Shown: positions 15,807 to 25,320 of the stretch, piece by piece
Layout of the letters: each line of letters begins with the position of its first letter
Position numbering within the stretch: position 1 is the stretch's first letter
DNA from: Paludibacter sp963678465
GTDB taxonomy: Bacteria > Bacteroidota > Bacteroidia > Bacteroidales > Paludibacteraceae
Direction: 5' to 3'
NCBI GenBank assembly: GCA_963678465.1
Contig: OY782858.1
Location: 2,418,001 to 2,482,000, forward strand
DNA: 64,000 nt
The notes under the pieces: model-generated
Seen by the model: the letters and a program-made list of their open reading frames with translations, nothing else
The model's database searches: none
Told to the model about the DNA's origin: nothing
Made by a program: the position numbers and the translations under genes

Positions 15807-16250
15807 ATGCCGGATCAACCTAAAATAAAACACCTGACAGTGATAGGCTTTGCAGGACAGAAAAATAGCTCTGACTATGCAAATGCAGGAAAAGTAAAAC
15901 TAAAAAAAGCAAAAGAAAATATTATGGATGCAGGAAATGATTTCAGCAAGGCACTGGAGAAAACAATTGAGAATTTCAAAGCCGAATCTATCGTAAAGAT
16001 CAATGAGATCGACAGCAGGGTAGCCGAAATAAAAGCAAAGACATTGAATGCCGCCAACGAGGCAGGCGGAGTATATAAAGATGAAATAAGCCGACTCGAA
16101 CATTCGAAAACACTTTTGCTCGCGAAACTGGAAGAGTTCAAAGAAGAAGGAGAGGATAAATGGGAGGATTTTAAAAATGAATTCAGGAACGATCTGGAAG
16201 GTTTTAATAAAGCCATCAAGGACTTTATTGCAAATTTCAAAAAAGACTGA
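15807..16250 (+). CDS. Coiled-coil protein resembling sll1863-type stress proteins
   Basis: 147 residues, almost entirely charged helix from residue 30 onward: KVKLKKAKENIMDAGNDFSK, KINEIDSRVAEIKAKT, then DEISRLEHSKTLLLAKLEEF and GEDKWEDFKNEFRNDLEGF. The order of short helices with the KLxExKxxxxDKWEDFK pattern resembles the sll1863 family of stress-response proteins. No signal peptide, so cytoplasmic. The resemblance is pattern-based; another coiled-coil family is possible. It follows the small lipoprotein by 26 nt. Confidence 0.6.
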   Translation: MPDQPKIKHLTVIGFAGQKNSSDYANAGKVKLKKAKENIMDAGNDFSKALEKTIENFKAESIVKINEIDSRVAEIKAKTLNAANEAGGVYKDEISRLEHSKTLLLAKLEEFKEEGEDKWEDFKNEFRNDLEGFNKAIKDFIANFKKD

Positions 16251-16598
16251 GGCCTTTCCTCCACAACCGATCCCGACAATTGGCAGGCTCAATCATCTGC
16301 CACAGCAGAAGCAGAAGCAAAAATAAATGTAAATGCAAGTAGATAATGTTACAAAAATATTTATCCTTACACTCAGCAAAGGATGTTGTATCAAAAGCAA
16401 GACGAACGCAACTTTCGTTCATCCCTGCAAATCCACAGAGACAATAAATAATTATATTTCAATAAATTATATAATTACAAAACAAAATAATTTGTGAAAA
16501 TTTGCGTAATTTGCGTTCAAAAAAAGACTCTTTTGAGACAGCCTCTTTAGGGTGAGGTCAACAGAACAGATGGTAATCCATTGTTTAAAATTAAAGCT
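16251..16598. other. Intergenic stretch, no gene seen
   Basis: AT-rich DNA with TTTGCGTAATTTGCG near 16500-16517. Neither a terminator with T-tract nor a good TAnnTTTG box was found. Frames through it look fortuitous. Confidence 0.5.
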
Positions 16599-17645
16599 AT
16601 GATAAAAGTAAAAAAAGAAGGCATTATCCTCGAAAAAAGAGATTTTGAATTCGAAAATGCAGGTGTACTTAATCCTGCCATTATAAAGGAAGGCGATAGT
16701 GTGCACATATTTTACCGTGCAGTAAGCACAGGTAATCATTCCACCATTGGTTATGCCCGTTTGGATGGCCCATTGCATGTGGCCGAACGATGGGACCAGC
16801 CTTTTATCTCCCCTGAATCGGATTACGAATCGCAGGGAGTAGAAGATCCTCGTATCGTAAAAATTGATAAGCTTTATTACATGACCTACACCGGTTACGA
16901 TGGTATTAATGCTCGTGGTGCGCTTGCTACTTCTGTCGATCTGAAAACATTCAAAAAAAGTGGGCTTATTGTGCCGCCTATTACTTATTCAAAATTTGTG
17001 CATTGGGCCGAAACTACAGGCAAAGTAAACGAAAACTATTACCGCAACCACAAATTCTATTATCAGGAAGCCGATCCTGATAAATTAATGCTGCTTTGGG
17101 ATAAAAACCTTGTATTTTTCCCCCGGCGTATCGATGGAAAATTAGTGTTTCTTCATCGCATTCGTCCCGGTATTCAGATTGTGTCGGTGACAAGCCTCGA
17201 GGAACTTACAAAAGACTTTTGGAAAGGTTATTTTCCTGTTTTTCACGAGCACATTGTTATGGATCCTATTTACAAACACGAATCCGATTATATTGGAGGG
17301 GGTTGCCCGCCCATCGAAACTGAAAAAGGCTGGATACTTATTTATCATGGTGTGGAAGCAACCGAACGTGGTCTTGTGTATTCGGCCTGTGCTGCTTTGC
17401 TCGATCTTGAAAATCCATCAAAAGAACTGGCCCGATTGCCTTATGCTTTGTTTTCGCCCGAATACGTGTGGGAACGCAGAGGTGAAGTAAACAATGTGGT
17501 TTTCCCTACCGGAACTGCCTTATTCGGCGATAGACTTTTTATTTATTACGGTGCAGCCGACGAACGTATTGGCTGTGCATCGGTCAAACTGTCTGCATTA
17601 TTGCAGGAACTCATTCAAAACATCCATGAAAATGAAAAACCTTAA
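16599..17645 (+). CDS. GH130 family glycoside phosphorylase (mannoside type)
   Basis: 348 residues from the ATG at 16599; a TTG six codons upstream is possible but less likely. Five-bladed beta-propeller of the GH130 family: NPAIIKEGDSVHIFYRA (28-44), the conserved VEDPRIVKI (about 83-91), YTGYDG, then GGGCPPIETEKGWILIYHG and VVFPTGTALFGDRLFIYYGA. The family contains phosphorylases for beta-1,4- and beta-1,2-linked mannosides and some hydrolases; specificity cannot be read here. No signal peptide, so cytoplasmic, as expected for phosphorolysis of imported oligosaccharides. It overlaps the next gene by 14-20 nt, so both are translationally coupled and probably act in one mannoside pathway. Confidence 0.85.
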   Translation: MIKVKKEGIILEKRDFEFENAGVLNPAIIKEGDSVHIFYRAVSTGNHSTIGYARLDGPLHVAERWDQPFISPESDYESQGVEDPRIVKIDKLYYMTYTGYDGINARGALATSVDLKTFKKSGLIVPPITYSKFVHWAETTGKVNENYYRNHKFYYQEADPDKLMLLWDKNLVFFPRRIDGKLVFLHRIRPGIQIVSVTSLEELTKDFWKGYFPVFHEHIVMDPIYKHESDYIGGGCPPIETEKGWILIYHGVEATERGLVYSACAALLDLENPSKELARLPYALFSPEYVWERRGEVNNVVFPTGTALFGDRLFIYYGAADERIGCASVKLSALLQELIQNIHENEKP

Positions 17646-19980
17646 ACTGAAAAACAATGCAGGGTTGAATAAAAGCGTCGGAAGAAAATTAATGTTTCCC
17701 CCTGTATTATTGAGCAACCAAACCACCTCCGAAAGCTGGTTCGAGAACAGAAGAATGCAAAATAACATCGTTTTGCCTGAAATTCTGGTGCTAAGCTCCT
17801 TCCCTCCCCGCGAATGTGGTATTGCTACTTATTCCGAAGATTTGATAACGGCGCTCAACAAAAAGTTTGGCTCCTCCTTCCACATTAAAATTTGTGCACT
17901 GGAATCGGGCAAAGCCAGTTATACTTATAAACCGGAAGTAATTTATGTGTTGGACACATCGGTAGCCGAAAACTTTGCCGAAACAGCGGGTAAGATCAAT
18001 CAGAACGATAAAATAGATATGGTGCTGATACAGCATGAATTTGGATTCTTTCAAAAACAAAAAAAAGCATTTATCGATTTCCTGCATCAGCTTACCAAAC
18101 CGGTGACAATTGTATTCCACACCGTTCTTCCACATCCCGATATGGCGCTGAAAGATGAGGTGCAAAATATAGTGAATGCCTGCGGCGCAATTATAGTAAT
18201 GACTCATTATGCCGAAACTGTGCTTACAAATCATTACGACATTCCTAATTCAAAAATCGCTGTTATTGCCCACGGAACACATTTGGTTCCCCATTTGAGC
18301 AAAGATTTTCTGAAAGAAAAATACAAGCTCACCGGTAAAAAAGTGCTGACAACATTCGGCTTGTTGAGTTCGGGTAAAAGCATCGAAACTACTTTAAAAG
18401 CCCTGCCCGGCATAGCTGCCGAAATTCCGGAAGTAATGTTCCTCATTATTGGAAAAACACATCCCGAAGTTGTGAAAAATGAGGGAGAAAAGTATCGTGA
18501 ACAGCTCAAACAAATGGTGGTGGATTTGGGAATAGAAAAACACGTGCGCTTTATCAACAGTTATCTGGCCCTGGATGAATTACTCGAATATCTTCAACTC
18601 ACCGATATCTATCTGTTTACTTCCAACGATCCGAACCAGGCCGTGAGCGGCACTTTTGTGTATGCAATGAGTTGTAGTTGTCCCATTATTTCAACACCCA
18701 TACCTCATGCCAAAGAAGTACTTACGAAAGAAACAGGTATCTTAATCGATTTTCAGAATTCCAAACAACTGGCCGAAGCAGTTTTGCGTTTGTTCAACGA
18801 CGAACCGCTACTAAAAGAATTCAGCAATAACACATTACAAAAAATTGTATTTACAGCCTGGGAAAACTCGGCAGTGGCACATGCCAAACTAATGGTTTCG
18901 CAAATGGGCCGAAAACTGAAGATTGCTTACACTCTGCCCGAAATAAAACTGGATCATTTAGTGAAGATGACAACCGATTTCGGTATGTTTCAATTTTGCA
19001 AAATCAATCAACCGGATGTTTCATCCGGTTTTACGATCGACGACAACGCAAGAGCGCTCATTACCGTCGCTATGCATTATGAACTCACAAAAGATAAGAA
19101 TGATCTGAGGCTGATGGGTATCTATCTCAATTTTATAAAATTCTGTTTGCAAACGGGTGGTAATTTTCTGAATTACGTCGATATTGATAAAAATTTCACA
19201 GCTCAAAACCATGATGTCAATCTGGATGATGCCAATGGCAGAACAGTGTGGGCCCTTGGATTTCTGATTTCGAAAAAAGCAATATTGCCGGACGAATTAA
19301 TTGCCACGGCAACAACGATATTCGAAAAAACACTTCCCCATATCGAAACTATTCATTCCACACGCGCTTTGGCATTTATAATTAAGGGTTTATATTTTTA
19401 CAACAAAGTAAGCATATCCACCGAAAATGTATTGCTGTCCGAACGATTGGCCGACAGGCTTGTGAATATGTACCAATTTGAATCAGCCAAAAACTGGGAA
19501 TGGTTCGAAAGCTACCTGACTTATGCCAACAGCATTTTGTCCGAAGCCATGTTGTGCGCTTACCTTATCACCGGGAAAGTGAGCTACAAGCTTATTGCCG
19601 TTGAATCGTTCGACTTTTTATTGTCACATATCTTTAATAAAAATGGCATAGAAGTCATTTCCAATAAGCGCAAATTCACGAAAGGCGAAATAGCTCCTAA
19701 ATTTGGTGAACAACCTATAGATGTGGCGTATACAATTCTCACTTTAAGTAAATTCTACGACGAGTTTGATGATAAAAAATACCTGCACCAACTTACAACT
19801 GCCTTCAACTGGTTCCTTGGCGAAAACAGATTGAATCAGATTATTTACAACCCCTGTACCGGTGGATGTTATGATGGACTCGAAGAACATAACATCAACC
19901 TGAACCAGGGAGCTGAATCGACGGTAAGTTACCTGATGGCTCGTATGACAGTGGAAAAATATGTCGATCTGAAGCAATGA
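17626..19980 (+). CDS. GT4 glycosyltransferase fused to an alpha/alpha-toroid domain
   Basis: 784 residues from the ATG at 17626 (a second ATG at 17632 is equally plausible). After a 50-residue leader comes a GT-B fold: ILVLSSFPPRECGIATYSED, IQHEFGFF, VIAHGTHLVPH, then GLLSSGKSIETTLKAL and SNDPNQAVSGTFVYAMSCSC, the donor-binding region of GT4. From about residue 430 on the sequence turns into paired helices with SGFTIDDNARALIT, DANGRTVWALGF, NWEWFESYLTYANS and NQGAESTVSYLMAR, as in (alpha/alpha)6-barrel glycosidase or epimerase domains. The coupled GH130 gene suggests synthesis and turnover of the same glycan. Soluble, no signal peptide. Confidence 0.8.
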   Translation: MKMKNLKLKNNAGLNKSVGRKLMFPPVLLSNQTTSESWFENRRMQNNIVLPEILVLSSFPPRECGIATYSEDLITALNKKFGSSFHIKICALESGKASYTYKPEVIYVLDTSVAENFAETAGKINQNDKIDMVLIQHEFGFFQKQKKAFIDFLHQLTKPVTIVFHTVLPHPDMALKDEVQNIVNACGAIIVMTHYAETVLTNHYDIPNSKIAVIAHGTHLVPHLSKDFLKEKYKLTGKKVLTTFGLLSSGKSIETTLKALPGIAAEIPEVMFLIIGKTHPEVVKNEGEKYREQLKQMVVDLGIEKHVRFINSYLALDELLEYLQLTDIYLFTSNDPNQAVSGTFVYAMSCSCPIISTPIPHAKEVLTKETGILIDFQNSKQLAEAVLRLFNDEPLLKEFSNNTLQKIVFTAWENSAVAHAKLMVSQMGRKLKIAYTLPEIKLDHLVKMTTDFGMFQFCKINQPDVSSGFTIDDNARALITVAMHYELTKDKNDLRLMGIYLNFIKFCLQTGGNFLNYVDIDKNFTAQNHDVNLDDANGRTVWALGFLISKKAILPDELIATATTIFEKTLPHIETIHSTRALAFIIKGLYFYNKVSISTENVLLSERLADRLVNMYQFESAKNWEWFESYLTYANSILSEAMLCAYLITGKVSYKLIAVESFDFLLSHIFNKNGIEVISNKRKFTKGEIAPKFGEQPIDVAYTILTLSKFYDEFDDKKYLHQLTTAFNWFLGENRLNQIIYNPCTGGCYDGLEEHNINLNQGAESTVSYLMARMTVEKYVDLKQ

Positions 19981-20044
19981 TGCAAGTTCCGAATAACAAA
20001 TCAGCAGTATTCAGTACCGAAGCTGCAAATAACGATGCTTTACT

Positions 20045-20197
20045 ATGATTTCAAAAGTTTCTTTTCTGATTGCAATTATACTGATTGTACTTTGGATCTT
20101 CCTTTTTTTACTATTCAGCAATAGTCTGTTGGTACATACGCTGGTGGCTTTGGCATTCCTGTCGTTAATTGTTTCGTTTGTAACACGAAATAATTAA
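20045..20197 (+). CDS. 50-residue hydrophobic protein, Lmo0937/DUF5670-like
   Basis: ATG at 20045, stop at 20195-20197. Two hydrophobic helices: SFLIAIILIVLWIFLFLLF and LLVHTLVALAFLSLIVSFV, ending with VTRNN. Size and layout match the Lmo0937 (DUF5670) family of tiny inner-membrane proteins of unknown, possibly stress-related, function. It lies 64 nt after the glycosyltransferase gene and 75 nt before tamB. Confidence 0.65.
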   Translation: MISKVSFLIAIILIVLWIFLFLLFSNSLLVHTLVALAFLSLIVSFVTRNN

Positions 20198-20272
20198 CGA
20201 TGCTTGCTTAACAATTGGTCCATACATTTGTTTATAATATATTACCCTACAAAAAGATAAAAAAACAGCTGA

Positions 20273-23200
20273 ATGAAAAAAGTGTTTTCATATTTAAAAA
20301 AAACGCTGAAAGTGACAATGTGGTTGATAATAAGTCTCGTGCTTTTATTTATCATCACAGCGTTGCTTATTCAGATCCCTGCCGTTCAGACAAAAATTGT
20401 ACGTGCAGCAACTTCTTTTGTAAGCGACAAAACCCACACGCGCGTCGAAATAAAAAATGTAAGCATAGCCTTTCCTAAATCGGTAGTGCTCGAAGGGCTT
20501 TATCTCGGCGACACAAGAAAAGATACCCTTATTTATGTCGACAAAATAAAATTAAATATCGTTCTTTACGATTTAATTGCCAATAAGATAACGATTAATT
20601 CCCTGGCACTGACAAAAGCATATGTGCATCTTTACAACACAAAAACAGATTCACTTTTCAACTATAACTTTCTGCTTACTGCCTTTGCCGACTCTGTTCA
20701 GCAAAAACCGGAGGACACAAAAGAACCGGCTGCCTGGACATTTTCTGTCGACAAAGTGAGTCTGAAACACATACGCCTTCGTTACAATGATGAATTCGGA
20801 GGCATGAAGGCGGCTGCACAACTCGGAAATGCTGATCTAAAAATGAATACGCTGGATCTGCAAAATTCGGTGTATAAACTGGACAATCTACTGATCGAAC
20901 AGTTGAAAGCCGATGTGCAGACAACAAAAGCATCCAATAAACAAGAGGAAACATCTTCGGGCATACTACCAAAGATCTCTGCTTCGAATATCCGCATCAA
21001 CAATTCTTCAATCACCTACAGCAATGCCGTAAGCCAACAAAAAATATTAGCGGCCATTCATCGTTTCGATCTAAAAAACGGAACAGTGGACCTCGAAAAC
21101 AAAATAGTTGAGCTGGATAAAATTTATATTTCGAAAAGTGATGTACGTTATTTCACTGCCGACACCGCAACGCCTGTCGACACAACTGTACAAGTGCCGC
21201 AAATGGTTGAGAACGCCTGGAAAGTCACTGTAAAGCAAATTGAATTCAACGATAACGCCATCACCTATAAAGTGGGAAATAAACCGGCGCTGAAAAATGC
21301 CTTCGATCCCGATTTCATTCAGTTTCAGCGTTTAAATCTTTTGGCCGAAGATCTGTTGTACAGTTCTAATATCACCAAAGCTACAATAGAGCAATTGAGT
21401 GCTGTGGATCAAAACAATTTTGCGATAACAAAATTCGAAACAGCATTCAGCATGGATCGTAATTCAATCACTGCAACCAATGTAAAAGCCGGCACATCTA
21501 ACTCATCGCTCGAAGGCAATTTCAACCTTCAATATCAATCATTACAATCGCTTGCCACATCGTTGGCTTTGTTACAACTGAATATCAACCTGAAGAAAGC
21601 AAGTTTTAAAAATGCCGACCTGCTCTATTTCAGTCCGCAACTAAAGGAAATGGAGTTCTTTAATAATACAAGGAATACAACTTTCATTTCGGGACAAATC
21701 AATGGCCGCGTCAATCATCTGAAAGGCAAAAACATGATTGTACGAACCGGCAAAAAAACTATACTGCGTACCGATTTCAGCATCATTGGCTTGCCCGAAT
21801 TCAAGACTGCATATTTCGATTTTCCTAACCTGAAACTCGTTTCGGGCCGACAGGACATTGAAATGATAGCCGGAAAATCTGTTCCTGCATCTGTGCTGGT
21901 TCCGGAGGACATCCTGTTGCTGATCAATTTCAAAGGAAAAATGAATGCATTTGAAACAACGATAAATGCCGGTAGCACTTTCGGAGGAGCAAAAGTATTG
22001 GCAACCGTCGATGCAAATGAAAACTTCAGAGCCGATCTTGACATTTTAGATTTCGACATGGGCCGGTTGCTTAAAAACAATAAGATGTACGGACCTGTAT
22101 CGCTGACGGCGCTTGTGAGCGGACAGGGACTGGACACAAAAACGATGAAGGCGAAAATATCGGCTGATGTGTCGCAAATCTACCTGAATCAGTATTTGTA
22201 CCACAACCTGACTGTAAATGGAACGGCAAACGGACAAGCTTATGCAGGAAAAATAAATTTAAAAGATAAAAACGCCGTCTTCGTGTTGGATGGACTTGTG
22301 AACATGACGCCTCGTCAGGAAAAATATAAATTCCATCTAAATGTGGAAGGTGTCGATCTTCAGCAACTGAAATTGACGGAACGGGACATACGTTTTGCCA
22401 TGGATGCCACTGCCGATATGGAAGGAGGAACCCTGAATACAATGAACGGAACTGCCGGTATCAACAACCTTATCGTGACACATAACGGTAAAAAATACCA
22501 ACTCGATTCAGTCATGCTGGCTTCGGTAAACCAGGTCGACAAAAGCGATTTTGACTTCAGAAGTGCGCTGTTGGGACTCAGGTTCAATGGAAATATATCG
22601 CCTACCACCCTACCCACTGTGCTTACAGCATTTTTGAACAATTATTTCCCGTTCAGCGCAAAAAAAACGCAGGTGTTGGCCGGCGATACTTCGAAGTTTA
22701 ACTTTGAAATTCAGCTCCACAACCATCCAATTTTGTCCGAAGTACTTTTGCCCGAATTAAAGGAATTTGATCCCGGCCTTATCACCGGAAGCTTCGACAA
22801 TCAGAAGAAAGAACTGAAGTTTAATGCCATAATGAAGCATATTCTTTATGGAACTACCGAAATAAACGACCTGGAACTGGATGTAAGTTCCGATAGTGCC
22901 GCCTTGAATTATAAACTCTCGGGCGCAGGCATTTCCACGGCTCAAATCAATTTTGAATCTCCTTTGCTGAAAGGAAGAATCGCCAATAAAACAATCACAG
23001 CCGGCTTGTCGTCCGTCGATAAGGAAGGAAATAAAAAATTACAGATACTCACGTCCCTTACAAAGGAAAAAACGAACTACCTGTTAAAATTCGATCCCGA
23101 AGGATTTTATCTTATGAATAAACGGTGGGATATTGCTGCCGATAACGCCATCGAGATAGGGAAATCGGGCTTTATGATCCATCATCTTTTTATGAACAAT

Positions 23201-25276
23201 GGGAATAGTCAGGTGAATATAGCTTCGGTCAACAACAAGATGAATGATGATGTGAACATCAACATCAAAAACTTTAAACTGGAAGATATTTCTCAAATTA
23301 TAGAAAAAGACAGCAGTTTGCTGAAAGGGGATGTAAACGGAAATGTCCTGCTGAAAAGGGTGAACAACGCTTACGGTATCATTGCCGATGCGGGCATCGA
23401 CAATCTGTATGTTTTCAATAAACCCATCGGTAACCTGACATTAAATGCTCAAAATCCCACCACCAAACGGTTCGATCTGCTGGCAACTCTTTCGGGCGCC
23501 GACAACCAACTGAATGCAAAAGGATTTTTCGTTCCGAATGGTGGCGAAAATTCACTGAACATAAATGCCGACATTCAATCGCTGTCGATGAAAACAGTGG
23601 AAGCTTTTTCGATGGGACAAATCAGCGAAGCATCAGGATTTGTAAACGGTAACTTCTCCATCACAGGCAGCACAACAGTTCCTGAGATAAAAGGGGCGCT
23701 TACTTTCAACAATGCATTTCTGAAACCGACCTATCTGAACAACCGACTTGAATTAAAGCACGAAACCATTGAACTGAAAACAGATGGAATTTACATGAAT
23801 AACTTTACGCTGGCGGACATCAATCAGCACAAAGCCACCATCGATGGAGCTGTAAATATGAAACAGTTCTCCGACTTGAACTTTGATTTAAAAGTAAAAA
23901 CAAAAGATTTTTTACTCTTCAACACCACCGAAAAGGACAATAAAGAGTTTTATGGGCGCATGATTATCGATAGTAACATCGACATCAAAGGGCCAATGTC
24001 GTTGCCGGTGCTGAATGCAAGGTTGAAGATGAAGAAAGGCTCGAATTTTACTTTTGCAGTTCCCGAAGACGAACTTACCACAGACAAAGGAGAAGATGTT
24101 GTTGAATTTAACAGCCAACAAAATATGAATTCGATATTGGATCGAACGGATAAAAAAATAATCAAAAAAACGGGGATGACAGGTTTCGATTTATCTTCAA
24201 TTATCGAAGTGGACAAGGAAGCAACGCTCCGGTTGCTGATGGATCCTGCTTCTTCCGATTCTTTGGTGGTAAGAGGCGAAGCCGCTTTGAGTTTCACTAT
24301 GGATCGCAGCGGGAAAATGAGCCTTACCGGTGCTTACAATCTTAACGACGGTAGTTATCTTATTTCATTAGAATCGGTGATCAAAAGAAAGTTCGATATC
24401 AATCCGGGAAGTACAATTATCTGGAACGGCGATCCCCTGGACGCAGCGATCAATATAAATGCAATTTATTCGGTAAAAGCAGCTCCGTTTGATTTGGTAA
24501 GCGAGCAAATGGCCGGACTTTCCGAGGCCGAGAAAGGTGCTTATAAACAAATGTATCCTTTTATGGTGATGCTTAAATTGCGGGGAGCAATTCTGAAACC
24601 CGAAATTAGTTTTGAAATTCAACTTGCCCCCGAGGACAAAGGAATTTTAAATGGTGCAGTGAATCAAAAACTGATTTTACTGAACGAAGATCCATCTTTA
24701 TTAAATAAACAGGTATTTGCCTTATTGGTATTGGGCCGATTCGTACAGGAAAATCCTTTGGAAACAGCTTCAGGTGGTACTTCATCCCTCATCCGTTCCA
24801 CTGTAAGTAATTTTTTATCGGCACAGCTGAATCAGCTAAGTTCTAAATTTGTAAAAGGCGTTGAACTCAATTTCGACATTCAATCCTTCGATGATTATCA
24901 GTCCGGACAGGCACAAGGCAGAACAAAAGTAGAAATCGGATTAAAAAAACAACTTTTCAACGACCGTTTATCTGTTGAAGTGGGTGGAGCGGTTGATGTG
25001 GAAGGCGAAGCGGCGAAACAAAATTCGGCAAGCAACATTACCGGCGATGTAAAAGTGGAATACAAACTTTCAAAGGACGGACGATACAGGCTCAAAGGTT
25101 TCAGACACAATCAATACGAAGGTGCCATTGATGGACAGCTGATTGAAACAGGGATAGGATTTGTTTTGGTGCGCGACTTCAACAACTGGAAAAACTTCTT
25201 TAAAACGCGGAAAGGTATGCGGGAACAAAGAAAGTTAAACAGAAGCAAGCGCGAAACCACAACGAAAGAAAAATAA
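20273..25276 (+). CDS. tamB: TamB-like translocation and assembly module protein
   Basis: 1667 residues. A single N-terminal membrane helix (about 13-35, MWLIISLVLLFIITALLIQI) anchors it in the inner membrane; the rest is beta-rich repeats of the AsmA/TamB type spanning the periplasm, and the last 450 residues form the conserved TamB (DUF490) domain, e.g. SLTGAYNLNDGSYLISLES, GDPLDAAININAIYSVKA and LEVGGAVDVEGEA-like strands near the end. TamB proteins form hydrophobic grooves for lipid transport and help assemble outer-membrane proteins. The TamL gene begins 44 nt downstream, the usual Bacteroidota pairing. Length is within the range of family members in this phylum. Confidence 0.92.
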   Translation: MKKVFSYLKKTLKVTMWLIISLVLLFIITALLIQIPAVQTKIVRAATSFVSDKTHTRVEIKNVSIAFPKSVVLEGLYLGDTRKDTLIYVDKIKLNIVLYDLIANKITINSLALTKAYVHLYNTKTDSLFNYNFLLTAFADSVQQKPEDTKEPAAWTFSVDKVSLKHIRLRYNDEFGGMKAAAQLGNADLKMNTLDLQNSVYKLDNLLIEQLKADVQTTKASNKQEETSSGILPKISASNIRINNSSITYSNAVSQQKILAAIHRFDLKNGTVDLENKIVELDKIYISKSDVRYFTADTATPVDTTVQVPQMVENAWKVTVKQIEFNDNAITYKVGNKPALKNAFDPDFIQFQRLNLLAEDLLYSSNITKATIEQLSAVDQNNFAITKFETAFSMDRNSITATNVKAGTSNSSLEGNFNLQYQSLQSLATSLALLQLNINLKKASFKNADLLYFSPQLKEMEFFNNTRNTTFISGQINGRVNHLKGKNMIVRTGKKTILRTDFSIIGLPEFKTAYFDFPNLKLVSGRQDIEMIAGKSVPASVLVPEDILLLINFKGKMNAFETTINAGSTFGGAKVLATVDANENFRADLDILDFDMGRLLKNNKMYGPVSLTALVSGQGLDTKTMKAKISADVSQIYLNQYLYHNLTVNGTANGQAYAGKINLKDKNAVFVLDGLVNMTPRQEKYKFHLNVEGVDLQQLKLTERDIRFAMDATADMEGGTLNTMNGTAGINNLIVTHNGKKYQLDSVMLASVNQVDKSDFDFRSALLGLRFNGNISPTTLPTVLTAFLNNYFPFSAKKTQVLAGDTSKFNFEIQLHNHPILSEVLLPELKEFDPGLITGSFDNQKKELKFNAIMKHILYGTTEINDLELDVSSDSAALNYKLSGAGISTAQINFESPLLKGRIANKTITAGLSSVDKEGNKKLQILTSLTKEKTNYLLKFDPEGFYLMNKRWDIAADNAIEIGKSGFMIHHLFMNNGNSQVNIASVNNKMNDDVNINIKNFKLEDISQIIEKDSSLLKGDVNGNVLLKRVNNAYGIIADAGIDNLYVFNKPIGNLTLNAQNPTTKRFDLLATLSGADNQLNAKGFFVPNGGENSLNINADIQSLSMKTVEAFSMGQISEASGFVNGNFSITGSTTVPEIKGALTFNNAFLKPTYLNNRLELKHETIELKTDGIYMNNFTLADINQHKATIDGAVNMKQFSDLNFDLKVKTKDFLLFNTTEKDNKEFYGRMIIDSNIDIKGPMSLPVLNARLKMKKGSNFTFAVPEDELTTDKGEDVVEFNSQQNMNSILDRTDKKIIKKTGMTGFDLSSIIEVDKEATLRLLMDPASSDSLVVRGEAALSFTMDRSGKMSLTGAYNLNDGSYLISLESVIKRKFDINPGSTIIWNGDPLDAAININAIYSVKAAPFDLVSEQMAGLSEAEKGAYKQMYPFMVMLKLRGAILKPEISFEIQLAPEDKGILNGAVNQKLILLNEDPSLLNKQVFALLVLGRFVQENPLETASGGTSSLIRSTVSNFLSAQLNQLSSKFVKGVELNFDIQSFDDYQSGQAQGRTKVEIGLKKQLFNDRLSVEVGGAVDVEGEAAKQNSASNITGDVKVEYKLSKDGRYRLKGFRHNQYEGAIDGQLIETGIGFVLVRDFNNWKNFFKTRKGMREQRKLNRSKRETTTKEK

Positions 25277-25320
25277 ACATTTATTTTTAAACAGTTTCTT
25301 ACATTGAAACATCCACAAAT

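Noticed and set aside
17494..17625. Upstream extension of the GT4 fusion protein
   Set aside because: It lies within the GH130 gene and has no conserved residues; the ATGs at 17626 and 17632 fit better.
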